From positions 33,811,984 through 33,875,983 of the forward strand of contig OX578155.1 of the NCBI GenBank assembly GCA_951213105.1: a DNA stretch of 64,000 nucleotides, read 5' to 3'. A program made the position numbers and the translations under genes. The notes below the pieces were generated by a model, which was given only the letters and a program-made list of their open reading frames with translations, was not told where the DNA came from and ran no database searches. Shown piece after piece: positions 47,709-58,458 of this stretch (positions are counted from its first letter, which is position 1; each line of letters begins with the position of its first letter). The stretch is from Amaurobius ferox (taxonomy: Eukaryota; Arthropoda; Arachnida; Araneae; Amaurobiidae).

Positions 47709-47937
47709 TAATGAACTGGTTTACAGTGTAAAATGCAGTGCAAATCAGGATAAATATGCATACATACATTTTAGAAATCAACTGAATTTCTTTATTTAAG
47801 CTTTAGCCATTTCAGTTTGGCCTACATAGTCTTTCACTTATTTGGATGTTCATATCTAGACAGTTGATTTCTGAAACATACATTTACTTATTTATCTTGA
47901 TTTGAATTGCATTTGTTGTAAACCAGTTCATTAGTTC
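47709..47937. repeat. Foldback, about 75-bp arms
   Basis: AATGAACTGGTTTACA... (47709 on) matches the inverse of ...TGTAAACCAGTTCATT (to about 47933), with scattered mismatches, around a central segment of roughly 70 bp. The structure is MITE-like, with no evident TSD. Confidence 0.7.
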
Positions 47938-48186
47938 AAATAATAGCTGAAATGCTTGAATGTGTGCTCTACAAAACAGTTTATAGCTTTCAGATCTGTA
48001 GAAACACTGATGGTCACAAAAGTGGAAATTGATAATTAAATTTGGTGCATATAGTATTATTTCGGATAAATATTTATACTTTCATGTCTTAAGGTTGTTT
48101 TTCAAAATTCATATTGTTTTGCTAAATAGATATCTCCTTTATTAGGAACACCCTGTTATATTCATTCAAATAAAAAATTACATTGT

Positions 48187-48457
48187 TCAGTGATGGTGGA
48201 GGATTTGCACACAGTATGGCAAGGGTTCCAATGCCGATGACGCCCAAAACTATTTCTGTGTCTACATAGTGTATGAGCACGTTAGTCTGTAGACCCAAAA
48301 ATCCATCTAAAAGGTGATGGGTTAGAGGAAGGATGTTGCAATCCCTGTGCTTGCTACCCCCCCCCCCTTTGGGTTCTGGTCTAAACTGAGTGACACTGTC
48401 ACGGTCATCTAAACAGTTACCTGACATCTTTGGTTAGGTCAGACAGTCTCGATACCC
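48187..48457 (+). mobile_element. Diverged SINE body copy
   Basis: Shares GGATTTGCAC, GGGTTCTGGTCTAAA, AACAGTTACCT and TAGGTCAGACAGTC in order with the SINE at 58031, without a recognisable 5S head. An 11-base C run lies at 48357-48367, and a C then A run follows the 3' end. Confidence 0.6.
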
Positions 48458-49743
48458 CCCCCCCAAAAAAAAAAAAAAAATCAAAGAATTAGTATTTAGC
48501 AGATTCTTTTTCAATTTGTGCTGTAAATAAAAATAAACTGAAAAAATTCATTTTTTAAATAAAAATAAAATAAGAAAACAAAGTGCAAGGGTAAATATTA
48601 TAATTAATACATTTAAAAACACAACTCCGCTCATTTATAAACTGATGTTGATTTTCCTTAATTATATGTCGCAAAAATATAAAGTTTGGAAATTATAATT
48701 ATGAATATTACATACAATGGCAAATTATGAATAATACCCACTGTTTGAAAAAATCATAGTGTATTTGTCTTTGTGATATCTGACATAAGTTGCCTGCAAC
48801 ATAAATTTAATGATATTGCATTTATTGAAATGGTGTGAAACTTGGAAGAAAATTTTATAGATTCAAACAATATTAACAAAACTCTATAGATTAACATATA
48901 ACAAAATTGTATAGATATTCAGACAAAATTTTATAGATTCCTATATCATATATAGTAAAAAGTTCACTTTAGTCTATCGATTAGTGAATTATTTTAGTAC
49001 AAAAGTTCATTAAAATTTCATTTTTTATACATATATATAAATTATACAAATTTTATAGTTTCAACTTATTAGAATCACTTATTTCCGTATTAAATAATGT
49101 TTCTTGGAAACAATATTTACTGAAATGAGTTCAACTCAAGGGGTCAGAGTTAGAGGTCTGTATGGCCTCGGGTCTGGTCCGTGGATTTAGGTCCGACCTA
49201 GCTCACAGGCCAGATTCGGACTACATTTTATTAAATTCATGCCGGGTTGGGCCAAGTCAAAATAAATAAAAAACTAAAAATAAATCAAAATTGAAACAGA
49301 AAAATTTGATATTACATATGAAACTAAATTTTAAATTACCGAATAAAAGATTCCTCCCATATTAAGTAATAAAAGTTTGCTTTGTACGAAAAATGCAGAT
49401 GGGTAAATTAAAACCTGATACAGAAAAATTATAATTTCATATAAAAATTGAAGACGACATTTACATTTATTCGATGACATTCCAAAGTCAAAATGAAACA
49501 TTGTTCTTTGCAACATTCAAGTTGTTTGAAACTACAGTAACAGAAAATATATTCTGGCTTGGATGCAGCAAAATAAATATATGATGCCCGTGTATCAAAT
49601 GTTATGTTTTGTAACATCATGTGGGTGTTGAACCCCTTAAACCTCCCCTTTAAACATACTCCTGTCCCCTGGAGTTTTACACCTCTTCCCTCAAATACTG
49701 CTTTTCTTGAGTGTGGTTTCAGTGCTTTAATCATATAAACACA
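48458..49743. other. AT-rich intergenic sequence
   Basis: No gene supported. 49150-49260 is a GC-richer patch (CGGGTCTGGTCCG, GCCGGGTTGGGCC) that may be a transposon end. Open stretches on the minus strand (49331-49734) are not recognisable. Confidence 0.5.
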
Positions 49744-50185
49744 TTAGCAGCATACCCATTCTTTGTATGAAGTATATAATATAAAGAAACTTAAAATTCA
49801 CAATCATGTGCAAATTCCTATAGTATACTAAATGACGTTAATCAAAATATTCTATTAAAATATTTAATTTAATGCTTCTAAAAAGAATTTTAAAAGTATC
49901 TGTTCTTGCTATACAAAATTATCTTCAGGAGCAGATCTGGAGAATAAAAAGTCCTGGTCTTGTTTGTAAACAAATTTAAAAAATATATGAAGTTGAATAA
50001 ATATATGCAAAATAAAAGAGCTAAAACTGTATATGGCCCGTACTACAACTTATGAGTTTCTAAAATCTTTGTCAAAATAAAACAGATGACATAATAAATT
50101 GAAAATATCAATAATCCCGTAATCTTAAAACCTAAAGGCCATAATTGATTCCAATATATGACAAAATATGTGCTAATATAACCGG
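49744..50185 (-). mobile_element. Helitron 3' fragment
   Basis: The minus strand ends GGGTATGCTGCTAA|T at 49744 (CTRR = CTAA), with the TATAGGAATTTGCACATGAT block of the larger Helitron just inside. The 5' part is missing, apparently cut off by the Penelope-like element. Confidence 0.65.
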
Positions 50186-50221
50186 GCTTTTTATGTTTAC
50201 TCTACTATTTCGTCTTTACAC

Positions 50222-51057
50222 AGTGAAATTGATTTCATCTTTAAACTTGGTCAGGATGCCGGTTACTCTTTTGAGTTTATCAAATCTTTTCAAATATTCA
50301 CCGTAATTTTATTCAACCTAATTTTAAATTCATTCCCATTAATGAATGTTTGCCGTTTAAAGCTAGTTTTCCGTACCACCCAAAAAAAATTTCGTCCCTT
50401 TATCAAATTCAAATTTTGTATCGAGTTTAATTTTAGACCTGCTCACTCAACAGTTACCACTTTGTTTAATCGCATTTGTACTGATAAATTTAGGGATAGA
50501 GATAACTTTAAGAGCCATGCTGGGATATATGTAGTACCCCTTCTTTTTCTAGATAATGTTTGTAAGTTTCATATTGGTAGCACTAAACGCACGGTTGGTA
50601 TATAGTTGACTGAACATAATAGGGACGTTAAAAACGGTAGGCAATCGACAGCTCTTGCCCAATTAGTGATTAATGATAACTTTCAACCCCTTTTCGAAAA
50701 TTCTTTTCTTTTGATTAGCTGTAATAACTCCCGAACTATTTTACTCTATGAATTCCTCTTTATTTATCTACATCGCACCTCTATCTGTAATTTTGACCCT
50801 GTCAATGTTTAAGTTATGCCTGGCGACATGTTCTCGACTCCATACGAGTCAAACCTTTACAAAGTTACCTCTAAAATATAAAAAAAAAAAAAAAAAAAAA
50901 AAAAATTTTTTTTTTTTTTTTTACTTATATATATTTGTGCTAAAATTGGATTATGATAATTTGTCTTTCTTATATTTGTAATTTTGTAAAATTTAAATCT
51001 GTTTCTGGTGATTTTGTGTGGATGCATTAAACATGTTAGCATAATTTTCTATTTAAC
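50222..51057 (+). pseudogene. Penelope-like element, C-terminal GIY-YIG part
   Basis: From 50342 a frame of 157 codons is interrupted by a single TAG at 50603-50605. It reads AGIYVVP at residues 60-66 and KFHIGSTKRT at 75-84, then EHNRDVKNGRQSTALAQ. This is the GIY-YIG endonuclease layout of Penelope-like retroelements, with YIG changed to HIG. The region before it (50222-50340) reads in another frame as ...IDFIFKLGQDAGYSFEFIK, so there is at least one frameshift. The reverse transcriptase is absent or lost. An A26T18 tract and a hairpin follow. This is a dead fragment. Confidence 0.75.
50880..50923. repeat. A26-T18 tract
   Basis: 26 A followed by 18 T, a self-complementary simple sequence just 3' of the GIY-YIG frame. 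Confidence 0.9.
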
Positions 51058-51102
51058 GCCACTGAGGAAGGGTATGATGATGATACCCGAAAGCACTCTG
51101 GC
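51058..51102 (+). ncRNA. Hammerhead-like hairpin at Penelope 3' end
   Basis: GCCA (51058) pairs with TGGC (51099-51102). CTGAGGA (51062-51068) is followed by stem GGGTAT/ATACCC (51070-51075, 51083-51088) and GAAA (51089-51092). CUGANGA...GAAA is the hammerhead core, and Penelope-like elements are known to carry hammerheads. However, one extra A (51069) sits between core and stem II, and no clear cleavage triplet is placed, so activity is doubtful. Confidence 0.35.
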
Positions 51103-52639
51103 TTTTATATTATATGTACATCTGATGGATGTTTTAATACAATGACGTTTAAAATCTAATGATTTGTCATTCATTTATTATTTAAATCGATGAGAATTAA
51201 CACATAAATTTTAAAATTCGTCGGCAAATAACTATATAACTAAATGAAAATGTTTTTAAACTTAAAATTGGATATAACAAATAAATATCTATTTTTGCAT
51301 TTTGTATGAGATGGCATGGTGTTCAGACTCATCTTAAAATAAATGATATCCATTATTTTAAATCATTTGTAAAATACATCACATACCACATATATATTTA
51401 TTTGTGCCAGACGTGAAAAAGTTGGTATCAAGCAATGTAAACAGACAGGTATCAGTATAACTAATGAAGAAACAGAGCCTTTAGTGTCAAATTGCATATT
51501 ATATTGAACAAGACTAATTGCTAATTTAATGTGGTAAAAGAGTCTGTATGACTCAATGTTGGTCAAATGTTCACATGCAGATGATGATGGTGCAGGGGTA
51601 CTTTGTTCAAAAAAGAAAACACTGAAAAATTTTAACTTTCAGAAAAAAGATAAAAAAATCATTTCTACAATTGTGCAAGTACCACTCTATATTTTCTTCT
51701 GGTTGGAATATTATTACAATATTTGGAATTTGAGAAATTTTGTACTTCCATTACCATGATAAATTTCAATTTTTTGACACTTTATTACAGATATTTTACA
51801 AACTAGTTTAAAAATATAATAAACAACTACTCCTTTATGCAATCTATTTATTTTATGCAGAATTTTTATATTTGCAGTTCAGCTGAATTTGCAATAAAAG
51901 GAGCATATGCTGAATACCATGTTCAAAAAATGTCCTTTCGTTACAACATTTTAAACAAGAATATTTAATAAAGCTACCAATTGAAAAATGTAATTTTGTA
52001 TTTTTTGTACAATGTTATAAGAAGCATATAGGTTCACTATTCAGTTTTCTGGATAACCATTAATTTTATTAGTTAAAATTTAGAATAAACTGGTTCAGTT
52101 CGACAAATTTTTCTTCTATTATTGAAGAAATCCATATTTATAGAATTAATATTTCAGGAATATATTTTAATGCCATGTTTTATATAAGGCTATATAATTT
52201 ATGGATACGATGATTAATGCTGGAATGTTAAATCCTCATGAGCCATGGCAATGTAGTATTAAACTTTTCATATATTTGGTTTAATATAATAGTATAAAAA
52301 TGCATTGAAATGCTTTCTATAGCATAGCATTTCTATGCGATAGCAGGATTCTATAAAATGTGATGAACGTATTATTGATTAATGTTTGTTATGGATATTA
52401 TTCTACAAGGTTCAATCTTTAGCTAAGATAGTATTGGGAGACTGTGCATCTTGATTACTCTGTAAAAAAGGTGCAATTTTCGATTATAGCTCTTGTTTTT
52501 CTCCCGTTGTTTAAATTTGAACTCTTTAATTAGTTGCTTCACTGTAAAATATTTAACCAATGTAGTCAAATAACTATAAATAAATTTTTCATTCTTAAAT
52601 ATTTTCAGATAAATAAGTAAGTGCAGCACTAGCTTGCAC
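51103..52639. other. AT-rich intergenic sequence
   Basis: No gene, no clear mobile element. Confidence 0.5.
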
Positions 52640-54925
52640 TTATTTGTATCTTAGAATATTGGTATTCATGAAGCACAATTTTGGGAAAGCCGACTACACA
52701 CTCTCCAATGGACAGCCTATAATTAAAGATTCACTGTTCCATTTGCAGCTGTTTCTCATAGGGCTTCATAATTCTTTCGCCGAGGAGAAAAGCATCATCT
52801 GCAACGAGATAGGACTTGTCCCCGGAAGTAGATTAGCTGCAGGAATAAATATTAAGCGTATTATTACTGACTGCTTTTCTCAAGATATTCCCCAAACCCC
52901 TCCATCACTAATTCTACCATCAACACAGAGAAATTTTAACTCTGCATCGACAAGGGCTAGCAGCACTATACTAAATTCATTTTTATAATTGTAATATTGT
53001 GCACTAGAGCCAGTAGGAGGTACAATTTTGACATGTTTGCCATCCATGGCTCCAACGCACATTGGGAAATTCCATAATATCTCAAATTTTTGAGAAATTT
53101 TAGTCCAATCTTCAACAGTTTGGGGGATTACCAAATACTCTTTCTTTAATACATCATAAATAGCATTGCAGACAATTGGCAAAATTCCAGAAATCGTACT
53201 TTGTGCAATGCGGAACTGAAATTTCAGAGACTGCTGAGTTTCATCTGAAATTAAGAAAAAAAAAGTTATTAACGTTCCAAATAAATATACTTAATTTTAA
53301 TATATATGTTGCATGAACTGTAGACAAAATGATTGACCTTGAAGTTTCGTAGATATTCAAAATTACTTATATACATTTTGCAATAAAGTAGACTGTGTAA
53401 TTAGTTGTTTCCTATACTTAAATAAATAAAATGTATAAAATGCTAATCTCCCCCCTCCCCCTCCAAAAGAAAGAAACTCCATCATTGGTAGTATCAGAAA
53501 TACTATTTTTATATATTGTAAATACTACATGTACATATCATTCAAACAGATCAATCATAAGTATTTTTTATACTGCTATATAAAAAAACAGCACGTTTAA
53601 CAGTATGTACATATCAATGAAACAGGTCAATCATAAGTATTTTTTATACTGCTATATAAAAACTTTACGTAAAGTATACACGTAAAGTAAAAAAGCATTA
53701 CTTTACGTGTATTAAAGATTGCCTTTTTCTATTTTATATGTTTCATATATTTAAAAAGAAAATACTTTTCCATTTCACAAAGAGAAAAGTTTTGTATTTG
53801 AATTATCAAAATATAATCAAATATTTTAAACAATCAATTTATAATATTAATATAAATTCTTACCAGTTGCCAAATACCGTAATGTAAGTGCCAAGCGTTC
53901 TCCTGCTGATATACATTCTCTTAAACGAGTATCTTTCTTTGAAATTAGAGGAGTGACCAAGTCGAGCAAATGTTGCTGTGTTCATTCTGATCCACCCTCT
54001 ATATGCCTCTGCATCCTATTAAAAAAGATCATTTTAAATTGCAAAATAATATTAACAATACATTTATTGTCAAACTTTTAATAACTTAAAAACACATTGA
54101 AACTACCAAATTAAACACATATTTCCAGGCACATAGGAAGAAAATAATGTTAAAAGGGCCCACAATTTCTGATGAAAACATAACATTGTGTTTAAAATGA
54201 AACACCTTTATAATTGATCAATAATTATAATTTAAGGTAGGGGACAGGCCCATGATCCTCGCTCTTGGCTACATCAATGGATATGCTAAAAATGTATATT
54301 GAATAGAAATGTTGACATTGCATAAAATTGTTAAATGTGGCACATAAGCATATGCTTCAGAGACTAGCACAGAGATTAGAAAAAAATTGAAACTATAAGA
54401 ATATATTAAAAGGTGTTTTTATTTTCTTGGGGTTAGAGTATGTCAGACATTCATACCCCCTCACTCCTGCAAAGTGTAGGCCTTGCTGCATAATTCTAAT
54501 AATAGCAAAAAATGTAAAACTTATATATTCATTTTTTTTTTAAAATAATTTAACGTTTTTTTAATATCTTTCAAACAAAATTTTGAAACCCTCACTTTTC
54601 ACTATAATCGAATGTAAACAAATGAATAAAAGAACGCGTACGGAAGTTTTAATTTACCAAAATAATAAATTGTAATATGAATGGGAAATATGAGAACGGC
54701 ATTTATCTGATTTCACAATTAAATAAAATCCTGCCTTGTTATTTTTAAAAGCTAGCAGAAATAATAAAAAAAGTTCTCAAATAAACTAATTTGACTTACC
54801 TCTAGAGCAAGTTCTTTCATCAGATTATTGTAACATCAAAATTTTTTATGTCTCAGAAGCCAAGATCTTGTCTACATCCTTTTCGAATTGCATTGTTTCT
54901 TTTTCTTCTTAAGCAAGAATAATCC
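52640..54925 (-). pseudogene. HARBI1-like (PIF/Harbinger) nuclease gene, three exons, broken
   Basis: Exon 1 (54800 to about 54925) ends RHKKF.CYNNLMKELALE with donor GTAAG at 54799. Exon 2 (53864-54015) follows acceptor AG and reads DAEAYRGWIRMNTATF, then one frame over LLDLVTPLISKKDTRLRECI and GERLALTLRYLATG, with donor GTAAG. Exon 3 (from 53244, acceptor TTTCAG) reads FRIAQSTISGILPIV, then GAMDGKHVKIVPPTGS...YYNYKNEFSIVLLALVDA and GRISDGGVW, the Harbinger DDE core, with the first Asp in AMDGKH. The second-Asp region is shortened (VDGRISDGG). Downstream of about 52890 the frame shifts, with remnants of DDAF and MEQ.IFNYRLS. Stops in exon 1, a frameshift in exon 2 and decay in exon 3 make it non-functional. 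Host HARBI1 is an alternative, but the lesions fit a dead transposon. Confidence 0.8.
53531..53712. repeat. Direct repeat plus 15-bp hairpin in HARBI1-like intron
   Basis: GTACATATCA...ATCATAAGTATTTTTTATAC occurs at 53531 and 53607 (76-bp step). Next to it ATACACGTAAAGTAA (53676-53690) pairs perfectly with 53698-53712 over a 7-nt loop. Confidence 0.75.
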
Positions 54926-55489
54926 TAGCGTCATTATGCTAAGGCATATTTGTTTTTTCTCTGCAGCTGATAACAACTGAGTCATAATTACAAAGTAATA
55001 AATGTTACAAAAGTAAGTACTAAGCCTTGTTCTACTGCCGAAGTCGAAGTGAGAACAGTCAACAGATACTTGCTACCTGCCGAAAAGTAGATGTACAAAT
55101 GTATAGTTGTAGCCAAAACGCGATAAACATACCGCTGCAGCTTTGTCATTTAGCATAACTTCTCCAAACTGGCAATAACACTATCACCAACTTTTCCCCC
55201 GAAAAATTGTGGGAAAAGTTGTCTGAAATAGTTGGTTGTTCCAAAAGTTGTTGCATGTGATACGGAATTTAAAAACAGGATCAACATCACCTTACGAAAA
55301 TTATTTTATTCCAATGACCTATCAAATTTTATTCTCATCTAAATTTCTAAGAGAGAGCTCTAATTAGCGGTTTAGGAAATGTAATTCTTTACATTTCTTT
55401 CTACATACATACATATATAATGCAGCAATAATTTATAATACATAACTGAATTTTGAACTTTATTTGTAATTCCCCGGCGCACAAATAAT
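54926..55489. other. Sequence upstream of HARBI1-like pseudogene
   Basis: Presumably includes the 5' part of the Harbinger element, but its TIR was not found. No gene seen. Confidence 0.45.
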
Positions 55490-56140
55490 GTATAGGAGAA
55501 ATATTGATGGCGTCGAAAACTCAAATTTTCGATGGATAAATATACGTTCTGGACATCCTTTAACCTGAATCAATTATTGTGAAAGGGATGTCGTATGTGA
55601 GTGTAATGTATGTATGGGTGCGTATCGAAATCTAGAGAGACAAAATTTCTAGAACGAATGGAATGAAGCGAATAAAATTTATGATTTTAAAGGGAAAAGA
55701 ACATCTGAAAGATTGCAAATTTTTAAACTTCTTTTAAATCATAAAAAAAAAAACAGACATCCAAAAAAAGTAAATAAACAATTATGTTACATGTAAGTTT
55801 CCATTAGAAATGAAATGGAACTTACTTTAGAACGACAGCATGAACAGTGTTCTCTTGCTATTGCACGTTTTTCAAATATATGGATAAAAATGATGCATAA
55901 AATTAATAAAAGTGTATTTATACGATAAATCTATTATCAACATTCTCGTATATATAGCAAGTTTCATTCACGAGAAAAGACAAGTTAATTTTGTGTTGTT
56001 CAATAATGCTATAAATTTTTGTTTACGTTAATTAATACACTGCTAACATTATTGTAAAATAAATTCTAGAACGTGGATATAAGTGTTTTGTTTACGTGAA
56101 TAATATCTATATTTGGGGTTTCTGTCGAGGGAAAATGAAG
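55490..56140 (-). repeat. Diverged relatives of the dispersed hairpin-ended repeats
   Basis: Contains GTCGAAAACTCAAATTTTCG and, inverted near 55830-55980, the D block (GCATGAAC, TTGCACGTTTTTCAAATA, CAACATTCTCGT). Boundaries are uncertain. Confidence 0.45.
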
Positions 56141-56319
56141 GTTTACGGAAAATGTAAATTCTTTGGCCTCTAATAATCATAATTTCAATATTTTAATATT
56201 TAGAACTTTTCTTTAGAAAACAAAAAATATCTGTCCTAGAGAGTGTTTTTTTTTATTCTTGTTTTCATTTTAAACTATAAAATATAAATATAAATAGTAA
56301 ACGACAAACATACGTACTA

Positions 56320-56890
56320 GGAGAAATTTAGTATCAAAATCTATATTTATTAAAAAACTTTTATAGTTTTCGAGTAATCGTCTTGTCAAATTGAAGAAGA
56401 TTGAAAAATTTTCAGTTTTCAAGATTGTAACATCTCAAAAACTAAAAGATCTAACCTTGAACAATAAGCACGAATTTGAAGCTCTTTGAAAGCTCTACAA
56501 GTGTATATAATTGGATTTTAGATCAAAAATTTGTTGAGAGGTGGAGGGTGGGAGGGGAAGCTTAAACTTTAAAACTTAAAAATGAGTTTTTTTCCATGTT
56601 TCAGACTTTCACTCGAAATATCTTCGAAAATATAAAAGATCGATATAATTAGTAAGCGACAAAAATATGTATGAGGAAATTTAGTTTCTAAATTTATATG
56701 TATATTTAAAAAGGCTTTTATAGTTTTCGAGTAATTGTCTTTTGAAAGTTTGAAAGAAGTTTCAAAATTTGATGTTTTTCAAGTTTGTAATGCTTATATC
56801 TTAAAAACTAAAAGTGATAGCTATAAAAAATAAGCATGAATTTATTGCTCTTTAAAAATCCTACAAGTGTATATAATTAGATTTATGTCA
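56320..56890 (+). repeat. Tandem duplication, about 350-bp period
   Basis: Two diverged direct copies: GGAGAAATTTAGTATC...TTTTATAGTTTTCGAGTAAT at 56320 and again from about 56672. Each ends CTACAAGTGTATATAATT (about 56500 and 56865). Confidence 0.7.
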
Positions 56891-56910
56891 CTTTGGTTTT
56901 TAAAGTATAG

Positions 56911-58016
56911 TGGTCATAATGTCGATATTTTAACATATCGAAATTATAACCCCTATACTTCAAAATCCAAGTTTTCCAATGGGTGGGAAAGCTGTAACAT
57001 TCAAAATGCCACGATTGTTGCAGCTCAACTTGGTTACTTACTCTTTTGTGAAATATTGGTGCACTAGCACGAGATATTTTGTTTTGTTTAAAATAAATTA
57101 GGAAGTTAAATGAACTTGGGGATTCTAAATATGTTCAATGAGTGGTGAGGTTTGAACAGAATAGGTGGAAATAAACGTATTCAAGTACGGATATGTGCCA
57201 CCAGGCAAGTTTATAGATTAGCTAGAATGTCAAATCTCGTCAGTAAGTTTAATTTTTATACAGCAAATCAAGTTAGTAAAATAATCGAATATATTAAAGT
57301 GGAGTCTGACCGGAGTTTTCAGATGAAATCGGGGCGAAAACTAAAAGCGCTAGCTAGCTATAAATAATTAGCGAGTAATTTGCATTGTTTGAAGGCCTGT
57401 AAACGAAACAAATAAATCTGAAGAAATCGAATAAACTTATTGAACTTTATTGGAGTTTTAACTTACAAAATATTATTCACGCAAAACAATTTCAGCTCCA
57501 TTGGACTAGAGCCACCGCCGATTATATTTTTCTGAATTTATCAGGAGTCAGAAGTACCTTACTGCATGTAGTATCATAAAAATTGCTCTCTTTATTTTTT
57601 TAAATAAAATTTTAATCTATAATTAAATAAATCTTATGAATTATTTGTACATCTTAGCAGTGAAAGATTATAAACAAATCAAACAAATGATCTCATGAAT
57701 AAATTAGGAAAGAGGAGAGATGAAGGAAAAGCATTTCAATCTCTAAAAAGCTAAGATATAATATAACAGGACAATTCAGAATTTTGCAGGTTATTATCAG
57801 CAATTTATTTAAATAGCTAATATTTAAATATTAAATTAAAAACGCAAAAATATTTAAATTTGTTGCGTTTCGGAATTCGCAGATAAAAACCTGGAATCCC
57901 ATTTCGAAGCTATTTGTTACTGTTCATTGTAGCCCCCTCTAAAATCTGATTCAAATACTGCAGGGACATAGATACAGAATAATGAAATACTATCCAAATT
58001 ATAATAAAGTTTTACA
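56911..58016. other. AT-rich intergenic sequence
   Basis: No gene supported. The 71-codon open stretch at 57152-57367 is not recognisable and has no supporting context. Confidence 0.5.
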
Positions 58017-58030
58017 CCTTGATGAATTTA

Positions 58031-58444
58031 TGCCAACGATTTTTATGCCAACGGCCCTACTATGCTGAAAACACCGGTTCTCGTTAGATCACCGAAGTCA
58101 AGCTACATCGGGCGCGGTTAGTACTTGTGTGGGTGACCACCTGGGATGAACACCGCGTGCTGTTGGCACATTTCGGACGCGGTAGCCCGGTGGTTTGCAC
58201 GCAGGATTTGCACGCTGCCACAACTGCCGCCGTATTCATGCGGATTACGATCACGTTAAACATGTGGATCCGTAAGTCCTTCGGAGAGGTTGGTGGTAGG
58301 GGAAGGAGGGTACGGTCCCTGTGGATGCGTCCCCCACTGGGTTCTGGTCTAAATTGGGTGGCACTTCCCGGCCGTCCAAACGGTTACCTTAACTTTACAC
58401 CTTCCTGGTAGGTCGGACGGTCTGGGTCTCAGCAACAACAACAA
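58031..58444 (+). mobile_element. Full-length 5S-rRNA-headed SINE with 14-bp TSD
   Basis: The element has a 121-bp 5S rRNA-like head (58047-58167), a unique body of about 260 bp (GCGGTAGCCCGGTGGTTTGC ... GGTAGGTCGGACGGTCTGGG) and a (CAA)n tail. CCTTGATGAATTTA at 58017-58030 is repeated perfectly at 58445-58458. This is the architecture of 5S-derived SINEs (SINE3 type), transcribed by RNA polymerase III from the 5S internal promoter and mobilised by a LINE. Truncated relatives lie at 3021, 7420, 21317, 23261 and 48187. The body is non-coding, though open on the plus strand. Confidence 0.88.
58047..58167 (+). rRNA. 5S rRNA-like sequence (SINE head, not a bona fide gene)
   Basis: A 121-nt match to animal 5S rRNA: GCCAACGGCC start, ACACCGGTTCTCGT, GATCACCGAAGTCAAGC, CGGGCGCGGTTAGTACTTG, GGGTGACCACCTGGGA and GCGTGCTGTTGGC end, whose ends are complementary. 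Departures include TTAG for TCCG after TCTCG, TACATC for AGCGTC, and an inserted base pair region GGATGAACAC near the 3' end. It runs directly into the SINE body with no T-run terminator, so it is the SINE's promoter-bearing head. Confidence 0.85.
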
Positions 58445-58458
58445 CCTTGATGAATTTA

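Noticed and set aside
52644..52988. 114-codon plus-strand frame
   Set aside because: It is antisense to the HARBI1-like third exon, whose minus-strand reading has clear Harbinger motifs.
58047..58167. Functional 5S rRNA gene
   Set aside because: It is flanked by a SINE TSD and body, has several departures from conserved 5S positions and lacks a T-run terminator at its end.
58127..58411. 94-codon open frame on plus strand (and mirror 21350-21604)
   Set aside because: It lies wholly inside the SINE, starting in the 5S-like head, and is open only because the body is GC-rich.
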